A DNA stretch of 64,000 nt from Luscinia megarhynchos (taxonomy: Eukaryota > Chordata > Aves > Passeriformes > Turdidae): contig CM067568.1 of assembly GCA_034336665.1 (NCBI GenBank), positions 36,560,770 through 36,624,769 of the forward strand, read 5' to 3'. Numbering within the stretch: the first letter of the stretch is position 1; the number at the start of each line of letters is the position of its first letter. A program made the translations under genes and the position numbers. Shown here in pieces: positions 12,709-33,900 of this stretch. Under the pieces are notes generated by a model, which ran no database searches, was not told the DNA's origin, and saw only the letters and a program-made list of their open reading frames with translations.

Positions 12709-15500
12709 CTGTTTGATGCTGTCAACTGCCTGGCAAAAGAGAATGCCCGGTTGCTTGTGCTGGGTCGCAAACATATGCTGACAAACTCTTCAAACTGGAA
12801 AAGAGAAATTATGAGGGAGATGCAGAATAAGGCAGACTTCTTCTTTGCTGAAAATATGTAAGTTGAAGAAAACAGCTCAATATAATAGAGACGAACACCT
12901 GTATTATGTGCATTTTGCTCTAGTTTTTAAAACCATTACTAGTATCTCTGTGTGAAAGAAACATATCCCTTGGTATACTTGCTTCAAAATTACATAAAAA
13001 GTTGTGTTATGAAGACTTTCATCATTTAGAATCATATTGACAGCTGTATGGTTTATTAGGATTTATGACTGATAAAACCACTGCCAAGAGCACAATGCCC
13101 TGAACTTAAAGAATTTCTGGTAGTACCAGTGTGCGGTTGTAGTCTGCTGCTCTGTGAGGTACACTGTTGAGTTTTAACAGTTTTGTTCCACATAGCATGG
13201 TATTGTTAAACTTTGTGGCAAGAGATAATATTTTTCTATTATCAGATTGTGATAAGAGCAAAAATGTGCTCTAAGTAGCATCCAATTAATTTTTATTGCA
13301 CTCTAGCTTTTGGTGCTGTGTGGTAAGCAATTTTTTATTTAACAGGGAACTAGAGTAGTGGTGGGAATTTTCAGTGTTGCTGAAGCATAAATGTTGATTA
13401 GCATTTGAATCACTTCCTGCAACCACTTACTGCCTTGTGAATGACGTCTGTCTTTTCCATTTGTTTTGTGAAGTTCTGAAGATGATGCCTTCTTGTTATA
13501 TGCCACTCTGCGATCAGGCAAGCATTGCAAGTTTGTTACTAGAGACTTCCTCCGGGATCACAAGGCTTGTCTCTCCGACAGTCTGACACGTCACCTATTC
13601 CGTAAGTGGCAGCGTGGGCACCAGATAGTGTTCTTCCCTTCTGCAGAAGGAAGGAGTATCAATTTTTTGGTAAGTTTTCCCACTGCAGTAAGACAACAGA
13701 GCATATTCACTCAAGATACATTATTTCAAACTCTGACGGTCAAAACATCTTGTTAAAATCTAAGAAATGGATTAGTACCAATGTGCTCCAAACTCCCATG
13801 TTAACTGGAAATTCACTGGATTCACAAAGCTTGTCACATTCTGCAAGAGAACCAAGAAATGGTACCTAAATGTTTAAAATGTTAGTGTGAATAAAAGTTT
13901 ATGTATGCAAATATTTCCAGTGCTGGAAACTCTGTAGCCATTACTGGCCTCAGTAAAACCTGAGTGCCAATGTTTTAGTTTATTTTAAATTTTGAAATAC
14001 CTTATTCTTTTCTGCAGCAGTATTACAAAAAATCATGCTTCTGATTTTACAATAGAATTTCTTTCATCTTTATTTTAAAGAAGCAGGAAAATACAGGTAT
14101 TTCGGTATTTACTGTAATAGTAACCTAACATAGGTGTAAAGTTTCATGAGGGAAAGCCTGGAACACTCAGGTTTCTAGTTAGTATTCAGCTGCAGAAATT
14201 GCAGTAATGTCATGTTGTGGCAGAATACTACTGTAATTGTCTAGGAGGTATGTATCCTTGTGAATAGCACATTAAGAGGAATGCAGCTGTTTCAAGATTT
14301 TTCTGTGGAAAAATTCATCATGTGACATTCTGTATGCACTTTTTTTGCTATTTGATCTGTCTGTATTGTTATTGCCTGCTTAAAGGAATACTGCACCTAT
14401 GCAGATTAATTTTCTTCCTTCTCTGGTTAAAATTGTAAAATAGCATTCATGATTACAAACAGAGATACCAGTTTGTAAGAATGGCAGCCTTTCATTCTTT
14501 ATTTCCATATATACCTTTCTTCTTATGGAGCCAGATAATGAATGGTGAGTTACCTCAGTAACACAGCTTTAGCTACACCTTACTTCTTTCTTCTGTACAA
14601 AGGGACTACTAATTTTCACATCTTAATTCCCACACAAGGGATTTGAGTGATTCATATTCCCAGTGATAGCTGTCTTCTAGGTTATTCTGGAAGTTACCAC
14701 AGGAAAGTAGACTTCCAAGACTACACATAAAGTGTGATAGTATGTCTTGGGAACCATAATTACCAGCCAGTAATGTTTCTTTTGTATTTGTATTATGTTG
14801 AATTAGTATACCTGCAACATAATAGACCTGAAAAATTGTTTATTCTATTTGTTCAACCAGATGCTTCTGAAAGTCGTAATGATAAACCCTTTTCTTACAT
14901 CTCCATTTCTTAATTCTCCTTGGGACAAAGGAAGTCAGCTCTGTAAAGAGAGACTGGGAGAACAAATAGAAGATGTCATTAATGTCACTAAATCCTATGT
15001 TCAAGCCTATAAACTCCACATCCTGAGTAATTCCCATATGATTTCATTTAACTGAACAGAACAACAATAATTTTGCCATTTCTAGTAATTGAGTGCATTA
15101 TGCCAACCTCATTATTATCTGGTGCTGATTGAAGACAGAATTTATAATGACTCCTAGACCACAAAATACTAGAAGATAGTTTACTTTTTCCTCTAGTACT
15201 AAAATTTAGGATTTGTTTTGTATAAGAAAATAAAATGAGAGTTGTTAAGAGATAAAACTAGGGAGACTTCTAAGATAAGCATTGGAAGTTGTAAATACTT
15301 GTAATTGATATCTTAGTAATATTTTGTATAAAGTAAAAAAAAAAATGCTTTCCTCTGTTTTTTCTCAACAGCCTGCTTTCCGTTACGACTGTGTGGTACA
15401 GACTACAGGTGATACATGGCATATTCCCTATAAAGATGTTTTTGAGGAAAAATATTCATATCAAGTACCAAGAAACTGGCTCTGCATTCAACAGAAGTGA
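12709..15500 (+). CDS. PRORP: PRORP (mitochondrial RNase P catalytic subunit), last three coding exons; 5' part lies outside the window
   Basis: PRORP (MRPP3) is the metallonuclease of mitochondrial RNase P and cuts the 5' leader from pre-tRNAs together with TRMT10C and HSD17B10. Coding exons are 12709-12857, 13474-13669 and 15372-15500 (stop TGA 15498-15500). All junctions are AG/GT and the phases join cleanly (149, 196 and 129 nt). The first exon carries LVLGRKHML. The second begins [16 protein letters not shown] and continues [13 protein letters not shown], supplying the EDD pair and the later Asp of the NYN-type active site. The third carries [13 protein letters not shown] and ends WLCIQQK; the His and Cys there fit the structural zinc site. 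This is roughly the C-terminal quarter of the protein. The pentatricopeptide domain and the first catalytic Asp must lie on exons left of position 1, because I found no PRORP exon in 1-12708. Orthology was judged by recalled similarity to the human protein. Confidence 0.95.
12858..15371 (+). other. PRORP introns between the three terminal coding exons
   Basis: The two introns are 12858-13473 (GTAAGT donor) and 13670-15371 (GTAAGT donor, CTCAACAG acceptor). No additional gene or mobile element was recognised in either. Confidence 0.8.
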
Positions 15501-15625
15501 TGAAGAATGTAATTGGACAAGCTGAAGCTGCTTTTTTTTTCTCTCTTTTTTGTAATCACTGTTGCTGTCTAGGAGAACTCAACAGAAAAATAATGGGACT
15601 AATTAAACATGTGAGGTGTGTAACT
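15501..15625 (+). promoter_or_regulatory. PRORP 3'UTR start with probable polyadenylation signal
   Basis: An ATTAAA hexamer at 15602-15607 is followed by a GT-rich stretch (15611-15622), the usual layout of a cleavage and polyadenylation site, about 100 nt after the PRORP stop. A second candidate, AATAAA at 16129-16134, would give a longer 3'UTR. Transcript data would be needed to choose between them. Confidence 0.45.
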
Positions 15626-17299
15626 AAAGAAAATTGAGTGATTCTTTTTGACAAAATCATTCCTGCATATATCTCTTAATATCAGTAGTGGTCCAGTGGG
15701 GATGAATTAGGTCCATTATTTCCATTTTTACAGGCAATTTTTATTATTTGAATTAAAACTGGATTTTTCCAGTTTGGGCATATTTACCTTTTATTTTTTC
15801 TCAAGCTTTTCATCTACACTGAAATATATAAACTCTGTACGTTGAAGAAATTAATGGCCTCTGTGGAACCAAAGGGAAAACATTCGTGATGAACAAACAG
15901 ACTTTTTCTGGTGTATACTACCTGTTACATAGGTGCACATTGTATCCAGAGGCTCAGTTCTGAGGTTAATTATTTGAATTTTATTTAAGACATCTGTGAA
16001 ATAACATTTCTTTTGTGTTGCTCTAAGTCTTCAAATTTCAGATTACCGAAATATGGCATTTCAAGATAACAATGAATATGAGGATTTGCTTCCAAGCATC
16101 TAGAAGGAAGTCGGAGGGTTTCACTGGCAATAAAAATAAACGAGAGAGCCAAACCAAAGCCAATAACAAATAGCAGATCTATTTGACATCTACTGCTGTT
16201 TATATAGTGGTACAGGAAAAATCCAAGGTAATTTATTACACAGATGGGTTCATGCTGAATGCTGGAAAGGTAAGTCTTCCCAACGGTACAGCAACTGGTA
16301 CCCCCAAAGAGACACTGACTGCCATTTGTTACTACATTGAGTGAGAAAAATGGGAATCAGAAGGAATGTGCCCTTAGCTTAGCCTGCTGTGTGCTATGGA
16401 GACAGAGACACACTGGCAAGGTAGAGTTGAGAAAGATGAACTGATTCAGCCTGCACTCCAGCTATTGCCACCTCCAAGATCTCCCACTTACTGCTTACTA
16501 TGTTAAAAAGTAATGTAATCTCAGTGATGACAGTGAGAACAGCTTTCCTCAGGATCCTGCAACACAGAATTTGACTCCATGCCATACTCATCAGAAGTGA
16601 TTTAAACCAAAAGCATGATTGCTCTTCTGAAACAATGGTGTAGTCTGGAAGCTGTATCCTGAAAGTAACAAAACTTCCACTCCATCATGTCCATGGTATT
16701 GAGCAACTATTTCTCTTTCCTTTATCTAATTCAAATACTGAATCTTTGATTCCAAACTTAAGAATTTTCTTGGTTACTCTTTGGCAATCAGGCTGAGCAC
16801 TTGATATTTACTTGAATTTTCTCATTCCCTTTTTCTCAGGGGAAAAAATCATTCTAGAGAATTAAAGAGTTCTGTAGATGGAAGAACTGTAAAGGTATGG
16901 ACCATCTTCTTGGAGAAACTAGTCTTAAGAATCACGAGTGTTCTGGAAGAAATGGCTAGGGATCCATTGTTGGCTGTGTGAGTACACAAGCATCAATCAA
17001 ATGGTGCTGTCAGATCAAAGGTTCAGACAAAAGGTGAGGTTTCAGACAAAACCACACAACATGCCGTTATGCTGACCAACTTTTTGCTGTGGCATGTTGT
17101 GGATTCAAGAAGTTCATGTGGGATCAAGGGGAGACCAGCAAGTTCATGAAAGGGAACCAGCAAGGATTACTAAATAACCAGCCAGTATCCCTGCCTTGGG
17201 AAGTCCCTCCGGATGGTTGGAGACTGGGAGAGGATTCAGGGAGTGTACCATGAAAGGCTCTCTCTCTAGTCTTAATTCCTTAAGTATCCCCCTTTTGGC
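15626..17299. other. PRORP-PSMA6 intergenic spacer, nothing recognised
   Basis: This stretch may include a longer PRORP 3'UTR (AATAAA at 16129). No coding or repeat signal was recognised in it. Confidence 0.5.
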
Positions 17300-17395
17300 T
17301 ACATTTGGAGACAGAACAGTGGGTAAGCCTGGCTCCATTCTGACCCATTAGATGCAGTCATACATGTTGATGTTCTCTGTGTTCTAGTGCTTGCA
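17300..17395 (+). mobile_element. Possible ancient CR1/L3-type 3' end
   Basis: The text GGAGACAGAACAGTGGG followed by ATTCTGACCCATTAGATGCA and a run ending TGTTGATGTTCT resembles the old CR1/L3 family tail (GGAGACAGAA...CTGACCCA...TTCTTATGTTC). Divergence is high and the boundaries are approximate. Confidence 0.3.
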
Positions 17396-17989
17396 TCACC
17401 CCTTTAAACATTTTGTGTCTGCCCACAAAATCCTTCCCTAATGAAAAGGACAAACTCTGAGGCTTGTAATACATAGCAGGACATTATTCTCCCACAGTAT
17501 TAATAGGCAAGGAGAAGTATTTTGAAAAATTTGAGAATGCAGACTTTCAATGCATGGCATACACAAAATCCACCTTTATTCTGCTATTTCAACAAAGAAT
17601 AAGCTCACCTAATACTAACAACTTTAAAATAGAGGTGTGAATACCAGAATGCAGCTTTTCCAACTTTTTTAATGACCAGCTTTTAAAAAATGCCTTCCCA
17701 CAAAGAGTAGGGGAATTCCAAGATGTTGAAAGGCAAAAAGAACATATAATCACGAGTTTAAATTTGGGGAATTTCCCTTTGTACTGGACACCGATAAGAA
17801 GTCTTTTAAACATCACATTATAACACAGCTGCGGCAACAATTACCCATAAATACCTTAAACATGTTTTTTGAGGTACTAGCTTTAAAATTATTCTCACTG
17901 AAGAGGATTGGTTTTTTAGTTTGGAATTTTAGGCGGGGTTTTGTTTTGCCGGCTGGCCGGTGATACTTTTATCCAGTGTTGATGGATGC
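17396..17989. other. Distal PSMA6 upstream flank
   Basis: AT-rich flank changes abruptly to GC-rich promoter DNA near 17930. The only notable element is an exact kappaB-consensus decamer GGGAATTTCC at 17767-17776, about 570 bp upstream of the PSMA6 start codon. Confidence 0.4.
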
Positions 17990-18339
17990 CGCGATGATAC
18001 TTCTATTCCGCTTCCTGCTGCTTCCGCGCGCATTCCCTGGGCCCGTCCGGCGGGCTCCCAGTTTCCATGGATGGGAAGCGCCCGCCGCGCCCGCAGCCGC
18101 CGCTGCTGGCGGAGCTCCGCCTTCCCTCGCGACCAGCGCGCACGTCGCGACAGGGCGGCGGCGGCCGCGGGGCTCGGGCATGCGCAGCGCCGGCGCCGGC
18201 CCGTGACGGTGCGGGAGCGGCGCGCGCCTCCGCGCCTGCGCGGGCTGGGCGCGTGACCCGGAAGCGCTCCGGCGGTGCCTGCGGCTGCGGCGGGGCCCTG
18301 CACGCGGACAGCTCCCCCCGGCCGCGCGCCGCTCGCGCC

Positions 18340-28357
<10,018 letters not shown>

Positions 28358-28500
28358 TTAGTGCTCCTGTTCCCATTGTCTGTGCTTCTGGCCAGGATGT
28401 TTGGTGAAAAGAACACACTTAATAATGGTTTTAGATTATGGGCTGGAAAACAGTGTTCACTATATGATGTATTTTACTCTGTACAAATAAAACAGAGGTT
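28358..28500 (+). promoter_or_regulatory. PSMA6 3'UTR and polyadenylation signal
   Basis: AATAAA at 28486-28491 lies about 130 nt after the stop and is followed by a GT/T-rich downstream element (GGTGTCTCTTTTT). The 3'UTR is therefore short. Confidence 0.85.
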
Positions 28501-28519
28501 TTTGAAATTCTTGGTGTCT

Positions 28520-30534
28520 CTTTTTAATGTCATTTTTTAAACTTCTAATTCTATGAAATTGTCATCAAAATGTTTGATGACTTTTAGTGTGTCTCTGGTA
28601 ATTGCTTGCTTTTTAAATGCATTTTAAGAGAAATTTTATGCTCTGAGCTGTATTTTTCATCTGAGCTATTTGGCTCGTCATGTAAAGTTAATATCAGTTT
28701 TTGTGATGTGTGTCTTGAGATAGCTCTTACATTCATGTTCATTCTCTCCATGGCCTGATGTTGAGAGCCTTACAACATTACTGGTTTAATTGTGAGGAAG
28801 TTAGGAAGGCCTTATTTGCTCAGGTTTATATGAGGATATAGGGCAAAAGCAAAGGGAAAAATCTTGAGCTGTGAGTCCAGTTCAAGTCCTTTGGGCTGAT
28901 TTATTTGCAGTGCATATGGATTTAAGAGAAATCCTCTATAATTAAATGGCTCTGAAGCTGACATTTATTTAGGGGAAATATTCTATATGTAGTGTACTTT
29001 GGGATTTTGGCTTAGTCACCTACCAGGTTTTGAGGCTTTGGGTCAGAAACAATATTGAGGCTAGACAGGGCCATAGACAAAGTCCATCAGCAGAAATGTC
29101 TCTGGGAAGCAGTTCTTGCTCCTTCAGAGGTCTTGAGTTTGGAGATGAGACTGCAAAAACTTCAAGGTGAAAAACAAAGCCTTTTTGTTTTGCTTCAGTT
29201 GAAGAGGTTCTGGCCTCAGCAGTAAATAGGGAGATGGTGAAGTTGTGAGGGAGGAGGCAGAGGAGAAAGGGAAGATTACCAGGCAGTTTTAGTTGTTGCA
29301 CACAAGTCTTCTTGAAAGAATGCCAAGGTAGTGCATCATAACTCCTTACCTTAATTCCTGTGCTGTGCTCTTCTCATATTGGCTTTAATTATTCCAAAAT
29401 TAGTAATAATTTTTTAAAAAAAATTTAATTAGTAGGCTTAGATCATCATTTAGTCTTGATAGCTTGTTCTTGATCAGCTTTGACAATGTATGGAAACTGA
29501 TAACTCCTTGAACAAAAATTAAAGGGAAGATGACCATCAGGGATCCATATGACTAGAGCACATTTGCATAGTATTCAGTATCAAAATTCCCTGCAAGTCC
29601 TTTAATTCTAAATTTTGGAGCTTGTATAGGATTGTGTAACACAGATGGTGGTTCTGAAAATAGTGAGTATTTGTTCATACCTTGCCTGTTTTGCAATGCA
29701 GAACATCTCATCTTGTACTCAGAGATTATGAAATAAGCTGTCTACAATATATTAACTGTGAATGTTGCCTTTTTTATAAGCAAAGTTAAAATCATAGCAA
29801 TTAAAATGGCATTTTTGCTAGTATTTTGCCCTGCAGAGAAAATTCGTGGTTCTCATTTCGTATTGATAATGGGGATTTTTCTTTTTTAGTCAAAGCTTTT
29901 TGTTGCTGAAGATAAGGCAGCAGTGCAGGTGGGGATACCTGACTGAATGGGAAACCCCCATGTGTTACACATAACACATAATTACATTTCACACCCTGGA
30001 GCAGGTCTCACCTGCAACCCAGCTGTACAGCTGATGCTGACCTGTAGCTGGTATCACCTGCTGTTTCAAACCTGGCACTTCAAAAGAAACTGGAGCATGC
30101 ATGGTACAATCCTGATGTTTCTAGTTTGGGTAGAGCTTAAAAAGAGAGATACCAGACTTGGGATTGCTCCATGTGTTTGTGGTTTGTTGTTCCAGTGCTG
30201 AAAACTTGACAGATGCAGTTGTAGAGTGAATGCACAAGTAGTTAAACAGGAATAGGATCGAGTTTTATTTGCATACCAGACCCACATCAGTGTTACCTGT
30301 ACTAAATTTGGACTGGCTCTGCACCACCTTGTAACTGTCCACATTACATTACAGTGTTCTTTACCTGTGGTGTAGTGGAAGGATGCAAATGCCAAGTACA
30401 TGTAGTCAGCTTAGGGAAATCAGTATTTGTTGAGCTCTGAAAATCACCTGGATTTCTTATGTGTAACCTCCCTCTCTCCATGCAAATGTGGCCCCAAAGA
30501 CAGTAATGTTTATTATAAAGAGAAGTAGCTCAAT
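28520..30534. other. Intergenic DNA downstream of PSMA6, nothing recognised
   Basis: No open frame with a domain, RNA gene or repeat family was identified. Confidence 0.5.
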
Positions 30535-30990
30535 GGGGAGCCAGTTGCTCACCCATATCCAGCTGTGTGCTGGACGTTTTGTCCAGAAGGATCCTATTAG
30601 AGACAGTATTGGAAGCTTTACTGAGATCCAAAAGGATTACATCAACTGGCTTCCCCTGATCAGCTGGGTGGGTTACCTTGTCATAAAAGGAAATCAGGTT
30701 TGATAAGCAGGACTTTCCCTTCATGAAGCCGTGCTGGCTGCGATCAGTGACCGCATCCTTTAGGTATTCAGAGGCATTTTCCCAGGGGACCAGCTAACCA
30801 GCTTCCTGAGCAACCTGAAGTCTGCTCTCCTCATGTCTAGAGGTGAAGTTTTGCTGGCACTTTTCCTCCTGTCAACACAGATTTTAGGCTCGATCACTTA
30901 GTGATCACTTTGGCCAAGCTCTGCTCACGAGACCCTCTCAACACACAACAGTCCTGCTCAGGCAGGCAGTAGTGACCTTTTGTAGGATTT
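30535..30990 (-). mobile_element. CR1 LINE ORF2 (reverse transcriptase) fragment, minus strand
   Basis: The minus strand encodes MKGKSCLSNLISFYDKVTHP and VDVILLDLSKASNTVSNRIL, the CR1 reverse transcriptase core. Sequence to the right (CAGCTTCCTGAGCAACCTGA, then AAGTCTGCTCTCCTCATGTC) continues into upstream ORF2. The frame is degraded and the copy is truncated at both ends. It is an inverted relative of the RT region at about 49890-50060. Confidence 0.85.
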
Positions 30991-33900
30991 CAGGTATGAC
31001 TTAAGAGCAATATGTGCTACTGTGTAATGCACAATGTTTGGCTGTATCTTTTCACTGCAAAGCTGATGACAGCCTAAGGACAGGGGTAGATGGGGAGTTC
31101 AGATGGTGCAAGTACACATAGATAGATCACAACAACTTTAATGACATGGAAATACATGTAACATTCTTTTTTACCTTCTCTGTCCTGTTTTGCAATAAAT
31201 CAATGTCCATGTTTACCAAATAAGGAATATTTTGGTTCAGCACACATTGTTGGACATAAGATGAAAGAATCACGTCTGTCATTTTCTAGCATCTGAAGAA
31301 AAAAAAGTACATAATTTTCCCATTTTTCCCCCTGGCACAGGAGCAAAGCCTGTTATTTTGAGTTCTGTGAAACAGCAGCCTTACTGGGTCATGAGATCAA
31401 GTTTTGTGAAGCATATCCATAGCAGTATTCATGTTTTCTTCTAGGAAAAAAAGCTGCACTACCGGGTTAGTAACAGTAGGGGCATTGCTTTTCATTTTAT
31501 AATCAGTGAATTTTTGCTTTTTTCAGATAGGAATTTTTTAAATTGTCACAGCTTGTTCCAGCCAGTTCTTGCTAGTAACATTTTGTTCTGTTCTGTTGTT
31601 TTGCTGTAACCCAAACTACTTGGAAACAATGCAAGACATCCTGTAGTTCAGGATCTGTTGGAACAGTGAAGCTCTCATGACCAAACTAAAACAAGGATCG
31701 TCACATGCTTATGCAAAGCTGTTTAAAATAGTCTGGACTTCGTTTGTTTTTTGTGGTTTTCATGTTCTAGAAAACCCCATGAAACATTTTAATCTGTCCT
31801 ATGTTGTATATCTATATAGATAAAATTGTATTTTTTAAGTGACTGACAAACCCCTCAGTTATTTGCAGTATTTGCTGCTCTTCACTAAGATTTTCTTAAC
31901 ATACTCATCTTTCCTGTAGTAACGGTCTTACTCATTTCACCATCTTCTATGAAAAGTCTGTGCTGCAATGTTAAATATGGTTACTCTAATGTATATAAAC
32001 CTGATATAAACCTGTTCACTATAAACCTGAAGAATAAATAGAGCCAGCGTATCACTAAGTCAAAATCCAGCTAACTGCTTGGCAGAATTGAGTCATCTTC
32101 CAAGTAGTGTGTGCTTCCACTTTTTGGGGATAGTGTTTTTCTCTTGGTTCTTTTTAGAACCTGCCAGCTGTAGCTGAGATTCCTGGCACTGCAGATGCAC
32201 TTCATGGCCATCTCCTACCTGTCATTGTGGCTTAGCTGATAGGTTCATTGAACCACAAACCTCTGAAATGAAATTTTCCCTCTGAGCCTCTAGCAGCATA
32301 GTATGCAGTGTAGATTAGCATACACAAGATGAGACTTCAATTTTTTGTCAGCAAATTGTGTTTGTTTCCTCTTCCAGAAAACTGACTCTTGTGACACCAG
32401 GTGGCAGAAAGAATTGTGAACATAAGGTATTTAATCCTTTCTGAGATTCCTTAGACCGGAAAGCAGCCCTCTCTCAAGTTAGAGAGTCAAATTTACTAGC
32501 TGATGAAGAAAAATAGCAAGAATGTGCATGGATTGGGATTGCATGAGCAGGAATAGGGGTGCCACTCATTGCCATCTGATGTTGCTGTGATGTTTGCAGG
32601 TGTGCTCAGTTTCCCCGGGTTTTTTTTCTGGCTCTTCCTTCAGCAAGCACTGGTGATCATTTGCATTTGTAAAGAGCCATTCTCTTTACTTAATTGATGG
32701 AAAACATTGGGGGTTTTGGTTCAGTTCTCTGTTACATAAGTGACCTGAGTCATCTTACTCTGGGGTCAGATTGGCTGTAGTGCAGGTGTAAAAGAGGGAA
32801 GAGGGAAAATGGGATTGCACTGCCTCTGCTTTGAGCCACTGTGAAACCACAGCCTGCATCACCAAAGGAACAGGAGTTTCCATAGCTCATTATCCCCTTG
32901 TCTAGTCTTTAACTTAAACCTGTATGATGGCTCACCAAAGCTGTGTTTGGCTTTGTCAGCAGGGGACTCGAGCCTTCACTTGGGCAGCATCAAGACTATT
33001 CCCATCTCCTCTGAGGAAGGTTTCTTTGAGGACAGTGCTGTTACAGCAGCTCCTTCTCTGTTCCTGTAACCACTGCAACCCAGCAACTTCCAGGGCTACC
33101 CAGGGAACCTGATATGGAAACAAGCTTATGTTTAAAAAAACCAAAACAACAAAATGCAGCCAGAACAATAGCTCAGTGTGGAACGCTGATTTAACCTTGG
33201 TGCTGCTCCTGCAATAAAGTACCAGCACAGGGGGCAGTGCAACACAGGATCCATAAGGAGGGACTGGTTAAACTGGTGGCACACCTGGTAGGAGTGACAG
33301 TCAAAATTCTCCTTTGTAACTAAATATTTTCCTCAGGGAAAGATGGAATATTAGTTTTTATAATCCGTGGAAACCTCCTTTGTGGAATCTAACTGCAGGC
33401 TGGCATGGTTGGCTAGGCAGGGAGTCTGTCTGCACACTGCACTCTTTGGTGAGCAAGGTATCAAGAAAACCTGCAGCAAGGTGGCTGCCAAAGGGGACAG
33501 CAGCTGCCTTGCATTGGGTTTTAGCACAAGTGGGATGAGCAGCCTTTCTTTTTTTACCTTTTCTGTCTCTGCTTCTTAAACCACTTGCAGCCTTGCATAC
33601 CTTTAGGGCGTTGTGAAGAAATTTATTTGCATTGAATGTTAGCCTAGTTTCAGTTAACAGTATTTGGAAATGCCTGCTGACAGAAAAAAAACAAAAACCA
33701 TTTCTCATCTAAGGATGTGGTGAACCTTGAAAACGGGCTACCAGGTTAGCTTAGTTACTCACTGCCCCTGAAGGTAACAGGAAGCATGTTGAGGATTGCT
33801 GGAGTCAAAGCTGTTAGCAGAAAGGATGGGAGAGAAAGAAGGATTTCCAGTGAGGACAAGGAAGGCTGCCTGACTTGCCACAAGTTAGTGGCAAGTTTCC

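Noticed and set aside
31993..32032. Three copies of TATAAACCTG
   Set aside because: Too short and isolated to call more than a small simple repeat.
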